In this document: positions 1 through 9,485 of the stretch, in pieces
Numbering within the stretch: position 1 is the stretch's first letter
How the letters are laid out: each line of letters opens with the position of its first letter
Assembly (NCBI GenBank): GCA_023362775.1
Contig: JALMGJ010000019.1
Span: forward strand, 4,179,501-4,243,500
Origin: Charina bottae
Lineage: Eukaryota; Chordata; Lepidosauria; Squamata; Charinaidae
Reading direction: 5' to 3'
Length of the DNA stretch: 64,000 bases
Made by a program: the position numbers and the translations under genes
Notes under the pieces: model-generated
The model's input: the letters and a program-made list of their open reading frames with translations, nothing else
The model's database searches: none
Told to the model about the DNA's origin: nothing

Positions 1-45
1 CTTCCCTACTCCAACCTTTACTCTAGTAACAGCACAACACTGATA

Positions 46-385
46 AGCCAGTTTGGTCTAGTGGTTAAGGCAACAGGCTAGAAACCAGGAGACTGAGAGT
101 TCTAGTCCTGCCTTAGGCATGAAAGCCAGCTGGGTGACCTTGGTCCAGTCCCTGTCTCTCAGCCCTAGGAAGGAGTCAATGGCAAACCAGGAGACTGAGA
201 ATTCTAGTTCCACCTTAGGCATGAAAGCCAGCTGGGTGACCTTGGGCCAGTCACTCTCTCTCAGCCTAACACACCTCACAGGGTTGCTGTTGTGGGGAAA
301 ATAGAGGAGGAAGGAATATTAGGTATGTTCGCCACCTTGAGTTATTTATAAAAATAATAAAGGTGGGATAAAAATTAATTAATTA
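46..385 (+). mobile_element. CORE-SINE (MIR-like) with internal 102-bp duplication
   Basis: The 5' part is a tRNA-like head with a B-box-like segment. It is followed by the MIR-type core around 'gggtgaccttgggccagtcac', and a tail 'ttgagttatttataaaaat' ending in an AT-rich run. The segment from about 82 to 183 is repeated from about 184 onward with few differences, so the core occurs twice in this copy. Short open frames here are by-products of the SINE. Family assignment is from motif recognition. Confidence 0.75.
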
Positions 386-494
386 AATAATTAAATAAAA
401 CATGTATAAAATACATGCTTTATAAATATGACATTAGTATTAGTTCTAGACAGTAACATCAACAAAAATGGTTACCACCTGAACAGTAGACCAA

Positions 495-530
495 ACACAC
501 ACACACACACACACACAAACACCCCCCCCC
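495..530. repeat. (AC)n microsatellite followed by a C-run
   Basis: An AC dinucleotide run of about 23 bp, then AAACA, then nine C residues. Confidence 0.9.
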
Positions 531-640
531 TAAAGGTGTTGGTGTTCCATCTGACTACTTAATTTTCATCCATACCTCAACTTTATCAAAGCAATACCTG
601 ATTGGCCAAGGAGAGATAGTGTGGTATAGTGTTTCAGATG

Positions 641-760
641 TTTGTTTATTTATTTATTTACAGTATTCATTAAATTTCGTCACTGCCCATCTCCCTCAAA
701 AGAGGGACTCTGGGCGGTTTACAGTAAAGCTAAAAAGAGATTAAAATACAATATGCAATA
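641..760 (-). mobile_element. CR1/L3 LINE 3' tail fragment
   Basis: A (TTTA)n run is followed by 'cactgcccatctccctc', 'gggactctgggcggtttaca' and an A-rich stretch. This is the reverse complement of the 3' end carried by the coding CR1 copies at 6030-7590 and 37140-37655, so it is a 3'-end-only insertion on the minus strand. Confidence 0.7.
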
Positions 761-804
761 AAAACAAGATGATATAGATATAGATATATAGATATAAATT
801 AGAA

Positions 805-955
805 CAGGGAGAACTAAGAACTAAGAACAGGGAGACCCAGGTCTCTAGTCCACTCTACACACAGAAGCCAGTTGAACTGGATGACCTTGGTCCCATCATT
901 CCCTCTCAGCCCTAATCACCCTACAACAAATGATAGGGGGGGAACCTATCTGGGT
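805..955 (+). mobile_element. CORE-SINE fragment
   Basis: The segment reads 'gagacccaggtctctagtcc ... ggatgaccttgg ... ccctctcagccctaatcacc', a diverged match to the core of the SINE at 46-385. It has no recognisable head or tail. From here to about 1577 no gene is seen, only AT-rich unique sequence. Confidence 0.6.
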
Positions 956-1585
956 AAGCCAGACCATAACCAAATGTTATTCTTATGTTCTTAGCTTATT
1001 ATTCTATGTTTATTGCCTGGGTTCCCCACGTATCAAAATGTCTGCAGCCTATAGGGCCCTCACTTCCTAGCTAGGGATGATCTGAAAACAATAGTTCCTT
1101 TGGAACTGTCCAGGTTTCAATCACTCATTAATTTAACTCTTTCCCAATATAATTCTGCTTGGAAATTCAGAGGCTGGAATGCAGCAGGAGGAACCCTGTT
1201 TATGCAATACTCTTCAGAAAGCAGATTTAATTGGTAAGAACATTCATTTAACATATTTTTATCCAATCGAAGAGATATTTTTATCCCATCTTTTGAAAAT
1301 TATTGATAAAAACAAAAACAGCACAAAACAAAAAATTAAAAAATAATGGCATAAATTATATTACAGTTAAATAACAATAGAATATCCTCTCTTTAATTGG
1401 AGAACTTGGTGGTATTGGTGGCTCTGCAAACTTCAGTGCTGCTAGGAGCAAATAAATATGAGAAAAATTAAGTAGGGTGATATTTATATATCTCTGACTT
1501 TTACCAAAGTTTTTTTACTCAACATTTCCTTTCATGGTGAGCTCTAATGTTGTTCCCATAAGAAAGGAAATGGAAAGATCTAGCA

Positions 1586-4500
1586 AACCCTGTTGTTGTT
1601 GTTCAGTCGTTTAGTCGTGTCCGACTCTTCGTGACCTCATGGACCATAGCACGCCAGGCCTTCCTGTCCTCCACTGTCACCCGGAGTTTACTCAAATTCA
1701 TGTTCATTACATCGGTGATGCTATCTAACCATCTCATCCTCTGCCGTCCCCTTCTCCTTTTGCCTTCAGTCTTTCCCAGCATCAGGATCTTTTCCAGTGA
1801 GTCCTCTCTTCGCATTAGGTGGCCAAAGTATTTGAGCTTCAGCTTCAGTATCTGTCCTTCCAATGAGCAGTCAGGGTTGATTTCCTTTAGGACTGACTGA
1901 TTTGACCTCCTTGCAGTCCAAGGGACTCTCAAGAGTCTTCTCCAGCACCACAGTTCAAAAGCATCAATTCTTCGGCGCTCAGCCTTCCTTATGGTCCAGC
2001 TCTCACAGCCATACATTACTACTGGGAAAACCATAGCTTTAACTATACGGACCTTTGTCGGCAAGGTGATGTCTCTGCTTTTTAATATGCTGTCTAGGTT
2101 TGCCATAGCTTTCCTCCCAAGGAGCAAGCGTCTTTTAATTTCATGGCTGCAGTCACCATCTGCGGTGATCTTGGAGCCCAAGAAAATAAAATCTGTCACT
2201 GCTTCCATTTCTTCCCCTTCTATTTGCCAGGAAGTGATGGGACCAGATGCCATGATCTGGTTTTTTTAATGTTGAGTTTCAAGCCAGCTTTTGCACTCTC
2301 CTCTTTCACCCTCATCAAGAGGCTCTTTAGTTCCTCTTCACTTTCTGCCATTTCTCATGATGTATTCTGCATATAAGTTAAATAAGCACGGTGATAATAT
2401 ACAGCCTTGTCGTACTCCTTTCCCAATATTGAACCAGTCGGTTGTTCCATGTCCGGTTCTAACTGTTGCTTCTTGACCCGCATACATGTTTCTCAGGAGA
2501 CAGGTAAGGTGGTCTGGTACTCCCATCTCTTTAAGAATTTGCCACAGTTTGTTGTGATCCACACAATCAAAGGCTTTAGTGTAGTCAATGAAGCAGAAGT
2601 TGATGTTTTTCTGGAACTCTCCTGCTTTTTCCATGATCCAGCGAATGTTGGCAATCTGATCTCTAGTTCCTCTGCCTCTTCGAAACCCAGCTTGCACTTC
2701 TGGTAGTTCTCGGTTCACATACTGCTGAAGCCTAGCTTGTAGGATTTTGAGCATAACCTTGCTAGCATGTGAAATGAGCGCAATTGTACGGTAGTTTGAA
2801 CATTCTTTGGCATTGCCTTTCTTTGGAATTGGAACGTAAACTGACCTTTTCCAATCCTGTGGCCACTGTTGAGTTTTCCAAATTTGTTGGCATATTGAGT
2901 GCAGCACTTTAACAGCATCATCTTTTAGGATTTTAAATCGCTCAGCTGGGATACTGTCTTCTCCACTAGCTTTGTTGTTAGTAATGCTTCCTAAGGCCCA
3001 CTTGACTTCACTCTCTAGGATGTCCGGCTCAAGGTCAGTGACCACACCATCGTATTTATCAGGGATATTAAGATCTTTCTTGTATAGTTCTTCTGTGTAT
3101 TCTTGCCACCTCTTCTTAATCTCTTCTGCTTCTGTTAGGTCCCTGCCTTTTTTGTCCTTTATCATGCCCATCTTTGCACAAAACATTCCCTTGATATCTC
3201 CGATTTTCTTGAAGAGATCTCTAGTCTTCCCCATTCTATTGTTTTCCTCAATTTCTTTGCACTGTTCATTTAAGAAGGCCGCCTTATCTCTCCTTGCTAT
3301 TCTCTGGAAATCTGCATTCAGTTGGTTATATCTTTCCCTTTCTCCCTTGCCTTTTGCTTCCCTTCTTTCCTTAGCTATTTGTAAAGCCTCATCAGTCAGC
3401 CACTTTGCTTTCTTGCATTTCTTTTTCTTTGGGATGGTTTTAGTTGCTGCCTCCTGTACAATGTTACGAACCTCCATCCATAGTTCTTCAGGCACTCTGT
3501 CTACCAGATCTAATCCTTTAAATCTATTCCTCACCTCCACTGTATATTCATAAGGGATATGATTTAGGTCATACCTGAGTGGTCTAGTGGTTTTCCCTAC
3601 GTTCTTCAATTTAAGCCTAAATTTTGCGATAAGAAGCTCATGATCTGAGCCACAGTCAGCTCCAGGTCTTGTTTTTGCTGATTGTATAGAGCTTCTCCAT
3701 CTTTGGCTGCAAAGTATATAATCAATCTGATTTCGGTATTGACCATCTGGTGATGTCCATGTGTAGTGTCGTCTCTTGTGTTCTTGGAAAAGAGTGTTTG
3801 CTATGACCAGCCTGTTCTCTTGACAAAACTCTATTAGCCTTTGCCCTGCTTCATTTTGTACTCCAAGGCCGAACTTGCCTGTTAGTCCCATTATTTTTTG
3901 ACTTCCTACTTTAGCATTCCAGTCCCCTATGATGAAAAGGACATCTTTTTTTGGTGTTAGTTCTAGAAGGTGTTGTAGGTCTTCATAGAACCAGTCAACT
4001 TCAGCTTCTTTGGCATCAGTGGTTGGGGCATAGACGTGGATCACTGTGATGTTGAATGGTTTGCCTTGGATTCGAACTGAAAGCATTCTGTCGTTTTTCA
4101 GGTTGTACCCCAGTACTGCCTTTCCCACTCTTTTACTGACTATGAGAGCTACTCCATTTCTTCTAAGGGATTCTTGCCCACAGTAGTATATATAATGCTC
4201 ACCTGAATTAAATTCGCCCATTCCTGTCCATTTTAGTTCGCTGATTCCCAAGATGTCGATGTTCAATCTTGTCATCTCATGTTTGACCACATCCAGCTTA
4301 CCTTGATTCATTGATCTTACATTCCAGGTTCCTATGCAATATTGTTCTTTACAGCATCGGACTTTCCTTCCACTTCCAAACACATCCACAGCTGAGCGTC
4401 CTTTCGGCTTTGGCCCAGCCGCTTCACTCTTTCTGGAGCTACTTGGAATTGCCCTCCACTCTTCCCCAGTAGCATTTTGGACACTTTCCGACCTGAGGGG

Positions 4501-4735
4501 CTCATCTTCCGGCATCATATCTTTTAGCCTTTTGATACTGTCCATGGGTTTTCTTGGCAAGAATACTGGAGTGGTTTGCCATTCCCTCCTCCAGTGGACC
4601 ACGTTTTGTCAGAACTCTCCATCATGACCTGTCTGTCTTGACCTGACTTCATTGAGTTACGCAAGCCCCTTCGCCACGACAAGGCAGTGATCCATGAAGG
4701 GGATCAAATCCTAGCTATTCACAAAAAAGATAAAC
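1586..4735 (-). mobile_element. Nearly full-length RTE-clade LINE, BovB family
   Basis: On the minus strand the element runs from a 5' leader (about 4735 to 4602) through one long endonuclease plus reverse-transcriptase frame. It ends in the BovB 3' end 'gtccgactcttcgtgacctc' (plus-strand sense) with a (TGT)n/(ACA)n tail at about 1591. An 8-bp 'atctagca' occurs at 1578-1585 and at 4736-4743 and may be the target duplication; that assignment is weak. The 3.15-kb length matches an essentially complete BovB. Sauria SINE tails in the window resemble this 3' end, the expected SINE and partner-LINE relationship. Confidence 0.9.
1603..4602 (-). pseudogene. BovB ORF (AP endonuclease + reverse transcriptase), disrupted
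   Basis: The frame opens on the minus strand near 4602. The endonuclease is recognisable from 'GTWNVRSMNQGK', the catalytic Glu segment 'ISELKWTG', 'VYAPTTD', 'GDWNAKVG', 'NQIDYILC' and the terminal 'SDHELL'. The RT follows, with 'PIPKKG', 'NYRTIAL', 'QAGFRRGRGTRDQ' and the motif-A Asp in 'FIDYTKAFDCVDH'. Near 2350 'EYIMRN' runs straight into sequence that normally lies after the YADD box. About 29 codons including YADD are therefore missing and the frame shifts. A second one-base loss near 2265 shifts again before the C-terminal frame (2253 to 1603, ending 'VHEVTKSRTRLND'). The first part gives 754 residues and the last 216. The copy cannot encode an active RT. Confidence 0.88.
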
Positions 4736-4743
4736 ATCTAGCA

Positions 4744-5208
4744 TAACAGCATGGAGTCATAATGTGACTTTGAGGAGAAGAAGAAGAAAGAAGAGCTCTA
4801 GAGAGTTTGTAAAATTACCTCTGATTTTCTTGAAGAAGGTACATATGTTAAGGAACCCTTTTCATCTGTTACTGAAAGGAACAATCAGAAATTCTTTGTA
4901 GATTGAAAGACTTAAAACAATTCTTAATAGTGCTACAAACAGTTGCTGCTCCACTAAACTTCTTGCTGCATTCCAACTCTCAGGTGAGGAACAGTTACAA
5001 GCAGACAGGAAAAGCAGCTTCTCCTTGTGACCTGCCAGAGGAAGCCTTGTCTGAACCCGTTGATCACCGATTTCACATCCAACCATCTATTATGCCATTA
5101 CCAGAGGAGAGAAGGAGAAACAGATTGACTCATCATAAAATGCAATCAATAGTTCAGAAGATCTTAAACTGGAGAATAACTCAAAAATATGTCAGTTTGG
5201 AGTTGAAT
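4744..5208. other. No gene seen
   Basis: Unique-looking sequence between two BovB insertions. A short purine-rich stretch lies at 4774-4800. No splice-site-bounded frame or repeat was recognised. Confidence 0.5.
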
Positions 5209-5439
5209 ATCACTCAACAATACCCTGGAGAAGATGCTGATGCTAGGGAAAGTGGAAGGCAAAAGGAAGAGGGGCCGACCAAGGGCAAGATGGATGGATG
5301 ATATTCTGGAGGTGATGGACTTGACCGTGGGGGAGCTGGGGATGGCGACAGCCGACATGAAGCTCTGGCGTGGGCTGGTCCATGAAGTCACGAAGAGTCG
5401 AAAGCGACTGAATGAATAAACAACAACATCACTCAACAA
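5209..5439 (+). mobile_element. 5'-truncated BovB 3' end (second subfamily) with 12-bp target duplication
   Basis: The 207-bp insert (5221-5427) begins in the C-terminal coding part ('MLMLGKVEGKRKRGRPRARW') and ends with 'gaatgaataaacaacaac'. It is bracketed by the direct repeat 'atcactcaacaa' at 5209-5220 and 5428-5439. Its protein differs from the 1603-4602 copy ('GRPRARWMDDILEV' against 'GRQRMRWLDSITDV'), so at least two BovB-type subfamilies are present. The fragment is dead on arrival. Confidence 0.88.
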
Positions 5440-6029
5440 AAGAAGAGTGTGAAAAACCAGAGGCCTCCCAAATATTTGGTGCTAAGCCACAGGGGAGGTG
5501 ATAAAATCTCCAAAGGTCAGGCCAAAGCCCAAGTAACTAATGGTATAATGGAATAACATACATCTACCTAATCCATCTACTAGGAGAACATCCTGAAATA
5601 CTGTAATTTCAGGTAAGTGATTGCCAAGGGATCAGAATCTCACTGATTTCCTGGAAGACAAGTGGAACTGAGTTTAATAGACAGCTTTAGAATTACCCAC
5701 CTAAAAGAAATATGAGAAATAAGATATATTCTCTTCTATTAGAAATCTGAGAATGTAGAGACATGGTTTTATATCATATTCACTCTGAGATACTTCTAGC
5801 CTAAAGGAAGACTGAGTTGGTAGTGGCATTAGTATTATCCATCTCAAATGAATTACAAATAATTAGCTTATGGTATGCATGCTATTGGCTGTTGCTATAA
5901 ATTTGAAAATAAATAACTTAAGGGATAGGTAAGTAATATATAAAAAAATCCCTTCTCAACCTTATGGGTGGTATGTGTCTTCCTCAACCTCAAGTCCTCT
6001 ACCAGAGGCCTGGTAGTTTGAGGGTTCTA
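5440..6029. other. No gene seen
   Basis: AT-rich unique sequence with no recognised repeat or coding frame until the CR1 tail at 6030. Confidence 0.5.
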
Positions 6030-7590
6030 TATTATTTATTTATTATTTATTTATTTAATTTATATGACCGCCCATCTCCCCTCATGGGGAACTCTTGGCG
6101 GTTCACAATAAATAAGTTAAAATAAAGTCTAAAATATATAAAACCTCCGTTATACAATAAAATACAGTACATATCATAAAATCCAGATGGTGATGGAATA
6201 ATTAAAAGAAGGACAGTTATAAATTAGGGGATTAGCCACCACCATGAGGAACTATCCCTTCTTCCTTCCCATGCCAGGCGGCAGAACCAGGTCTTCAGCT
6301 CTTTCCTAAAGGTCGGGAGGGAGGAAAACTGTCTCAACTCTGGGGGCAAGATGTTCCATAGAGTGGGCGCTACCACAGAGAAGGCCCGCCTCCTCGACCC
6401 CATCAGATGGCATTCTTTAATTGATGGGGTTCGTAGCAGTCCCTCTCTGAATGACCGGGTGGGGCAGGTCGATAACATGGGGATAAGACGGTCCCTCAGG
6501 TATTCTGGCCCCATGCCATGTAGGGCTTTAAAGGTAATAACCAACACCTTGAATTGTACCCGGAAGCAAACCGGCACCCAATGCAGCTCACGGAGCAATG
6601 GTGTTACATGTGCAGATCTTGACGCACCCAAAACTGCCCACGCGGCCGCATTCTTCACCAGCTGTAGCTTCCGGATAGTCTTCAAGGGTAGCCCCATGTA
6701 GAGCACATTGCAATAATCTACGTGGGAGATGACGAGAGCATGAGTGACTGTACGGAGGGCGTCGTGATCCAGGAATGGCCGTAACTGGCGCACTAACCGA
6801 AGTTGTGCAAAAGCCCTCCTAGCCACGACTGCCACCTGCTCTTTGAGCAGGAGTCGTGAGTCTAGAAGGACCCCAAGATTACGCACCGGTTCCAAACGGT
6901 GCTACCCCATTGAGAACCAAAGATGATAATTTCCCAGAAGACGCTAGGCCATCAATCCACAGCCACTCGGTCTTACCAGGGTTCAACTGAAGTCTGTTGT
7001 TCCCCATCCAGGCCCTCACAGCCCCCAGGCACTGGGACAGGGTAAACACTGCATCACTTACCTCACCAGGGATGGAGATATACAATTGAGTATCATCCGC
7101 ATACTTATGATACCTCATCCCATGGTGACGGATGACCTCGCCCAGTGGTTTCATGTAGATGTTGAATAGGAGAGGAGAGAGAACCGAACCCTGCGGCACC
7201 CCACACAGGAGCGGTCGCGGGCTGGATCTCTCCTCCCCTATCACCACCGACTGAGAGCGGCCCCGGAGGAAGGAGGTGAACCAGCGCAAAACTATGCCAC
7301 CCACCCCCAACTCCCTAAGCCGCTCTAAAAGGTTACCATGGTCGATGGTATTGAAAGCTGCTGAGAGATCTAAGAGAGCCAGGATGGATGCACTACCTCC
7401 ATCCCGCTCCCGCCAGAGATCATCCGTAAGTGTGACCAATGCAGTCTCCATCCCATGACCCGGCCTGAAACCTGACTGAAAAGGGTCAAGATAATCCGCT
7501 TCATCCAGGGTCCTTTGAAGTTACAACGCCACCACTTTCTCAACCACCTTTCCCAAAAAGGGAAGGTGGAAGACTGGACGAGGATGGTCC
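6030..7590 (-). mobile_element. CR1 (L3-type) LINE, 5' truncated
   Basis: On the minus strand the element starts inside the RT near 7590, carries the C-terminal CR1 domain and ends in a 3' UTR. That UTR's last part (plus-strand 'accgcccatctcccctcatg', 'gaactcttggcggttcaca') abuts a (TTTA)n run at 6030-6058. The same 3' end recurs alone at 641-760, 32512-32625 and 38145-38290. No target duplication was found, as is common for CR1. Confidence 0.88.
6224..7570 (-). pseudogene. CR1/L3 reverse transcriptase, partial, frameshifted
   Basis: The frame 7451 to 6879 (190 residues) carries 'LLDLSAAFNTIDH' (RT motif A), 'GVPQGSVLSPLLFNIYM' (motif B region) and 'HKYADDTQLYIS' (motif C, YADD intact). In-phase sequence continues upstream to about 7570 ('EADYLDPFQSGFRPGHG'), with one in-frame stop near 7520. 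A frameshift near 6890 moves the reading into the 223-residue frame 6895 to 6224, which starts 'MEPVRNLGVLLDSRL' and has the CR1 C-terminal block 'FKALHGMGPEYLRDRL' and 'APTLWNILPPELR'. Endonuclease and ORF1 are absent. RT catalytic residues are preserved, but the copy is truncated and broken. Confidence 0.85.
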
Positions 7591-7879
7591 AGGATGGTAG
7601 TAAATAGTTGAAATAGTTACATCTGGGTTGATCACAGAAAAATACCTCTATGAGTATGAGGTGAACATTTTCATATTTTATTAAGTGATGGCTTATGTGA
7701 TTTTATCTCTCTTGAGTGAAGTCAAAAATGTATTCCAGATTGGCCTCCATTATTCCCTTCTGATTCCTCCAAACTTCCAAAATTAGAAAACAGTCAAGCA
7801 ACTGAGGCAGATTTGAATCTGGCTGAATTATTAAAGGTACATTCTGATTTACGGTTTCTAATAGTGCCATCTTTATTTA

Positions 7880-8610
7880 CTCATACTGATCACTCCCTAC
7901 ATATCCCCAAGGATTGAAGTTAGTCAATTATAGTGCCAATTTATAAAAAAGGAAACAGTACTGATCCAGCAAAATTTCTGCCAATTAGTTTTCTAAGTAA
8001 ACTCAATAAATTGTATACCAGACATCTATACTGGAAACTTGGTGAGGAAAAATGCATTAGCTGATGAGCAAACTGGGTCTGGGGTGGGATGGGCAACATA
8101 TATCAGAGCATTATTTTGCACCACCCAACTGAAAGTGCTCCAGTTGACCTCATGGTACTCTTCATCAACTTTTATTGATCTAAAGATGGCATTTCCTGAT
8201 CTCTAGAAATTAGGGCACAATTCTTGGCATCTTCTACTGACCCTCAGCTACTACTTCTAATTATGACGTTACACAATAATACTTCAATGCCAGTGAGATG
8301 TGGTACTGCCACCATTTGTATTCAAAAAGGGGGTAAGCAAATTTCATCCTGGCCTCCCTTCTTTTCAATATTTACATTGGGTTTTTTTACAAAAATAGAA
8401 TGTCAATTTCTAAAGCCAATATCCAAATAAACTTATTTCATCCCTTCTATCCACTGATAATGCAGCCTTCCAATTCACAATACAAGTAAGGTTTAAAGTG
8501 GAGACTTTGAACCCTTGCCTAATATTCCAGAAAGGGAAGACTTGTCATAAAATATTCTAAAACAAAGATAATGGTTCTTACTTTTGTAAGTCATGACCAC
8601 TGTTAGAAGA
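7880..8610 (+). mobile_element. Decayed non-LTR retrotransposon RT fragment, clade not assigned
   Basis: Translating across frames gives 'IVPIYKKGNSTDPANF' and 'PISFLSKLNKLYTRHL', then 'DEQTG', 'FIDLKMAF' (motif A), 'LLLIMTLHNNTSMPVR', and a degenerate motif B/C region in which YADD has become 'ADN' near 8455, then 'KYSKTKIMV'. Many frameshifts and stops show age. The motif order is that of a jockey-superfamily-like RT, but it differs from both the CR1 and the BovB copies here. Confidence 0.6.
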
Positions 8611-8670
8611 TTAAATGACATCTACATAGAACAAAAAAAGACATTTGAAAATTTGGGAATATTTCCAACT

Positions 8671-8904
8671 CATGGAGTTCTTGGTGCTGTCTGAGTTTCG
8701 TTGTTTGCTTGCAGACGTTTCATTACCCGACTAGGTAACATCATCATTGTGCGGTTTGCTCCCTTTTTGTATACAGTAGTTTGCTCTGCCAGTGTCAGTG
8801 GGGGTGTGGTTTTCTCCTTGGTAGTTCCTTGATTAGGGTATTGCTTTCAACTTGATTGTTTGTCTGTTTGATTGTTTGTCTCCATGGTAGTTCCTGTTCT
8901 AATT
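8671..8904 (-). mobile_element. Penelope-like element 3' terminal fragment
   Basis: 'ggagttcttggtgctgtctg', 'cttgcagacgtttcattacc' and 'ctccttggtagttccttgat' match, on the minus strand, the 3' terminal region of the Penelope-like copies at 38295-39155 and 46977-47670. No coding part is present. Confidence 0.7.
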
Positions 8905-9367
8905 ATGAATTAAGAGTGGATGATTAGGGAAAGAGCAACAACGGCATTTATCAGTAACTGGAAACCCCTTATGGACTTTTTGCTGAAAAAAGAGAAAATA
9001 AACTTGTGATTTATGGGTTTGAAGATTACAAAGGGTAGCTTATGGAAAAAAGGAAATTATGTTGTAACTTTAGAGAGAGAGGGCAAAATATAAATGTATT
9101 TATAACGGCTGTCAAGAAGATCAGAAGCCGCTTCTTTATAATTTTTGTTTTTCTTTTCTTTTTCTTTTTTCTTTTTTCTTTTTTCTTTTTTCACTATTTA
9201 CTATTTTTCTTTTTTATCTTTATTTTCTTTTATGGTTTTTCCTTTGTTCAAAATTTCCTCAAAAATTATATTAAAATGATTTTAACTTCTTTTATACTTG
9301 ATATGGTCAAAAGACTAAATCAATAAACTATCTATCTATCTATTAAAAATGAATTAAAAGTGGATGA
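8905..9367 (+). mobile_element. 5'-truncated L1 3' end with 19-bp target duplication
   Basis: The insert 8924-9348 starts in the last codons of an L1 ORF2 ('FISNWKPLMDFLLKKEKIN'), runs through a T/C-rich 3' UTR (about 9140-9240) and ends in 'aataaa' plus a short CTAT run. It is flanked by 'atgaattaagagtggatga' (8905-8923) and the same 19 bp with one mismatch (9349-9367). The same ORF2 terminus occurs in the element at 12553-14906. Confidence 0.85.
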
Positions 9368-9447
9368 AGTTTGCTTGAAATAAATCAATTCAGGACTGCA
9401 GTAGTTGCATTATGATATATACTATATCATATGTACTAATATATACA

Positions 9448-9450
<3 letters not shown>

Positions 9451-9483
<33 letters not shown>
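9451..9483. repeat. (TG)n microsatellite
   Basis: Uninterrupted TG dinucleotide run of about 33 bp. Confidence 0.95.

Positions 9484-9485
<2 letters not shown>

Noticed and set aside
2972..3553. Open frame of 193 codons on the plus strand.
   Set aside because: It is antisense to the BovB reverse-transcriptase region, which carries all recognisable motifs.
1578..4743. 'atctagca' as a definite BovB target duplication.
   Set aside because: The true 5' end of the element is not certain and 8-bp matches are easy to find in AT-rich flanks; kept only as a possibility.
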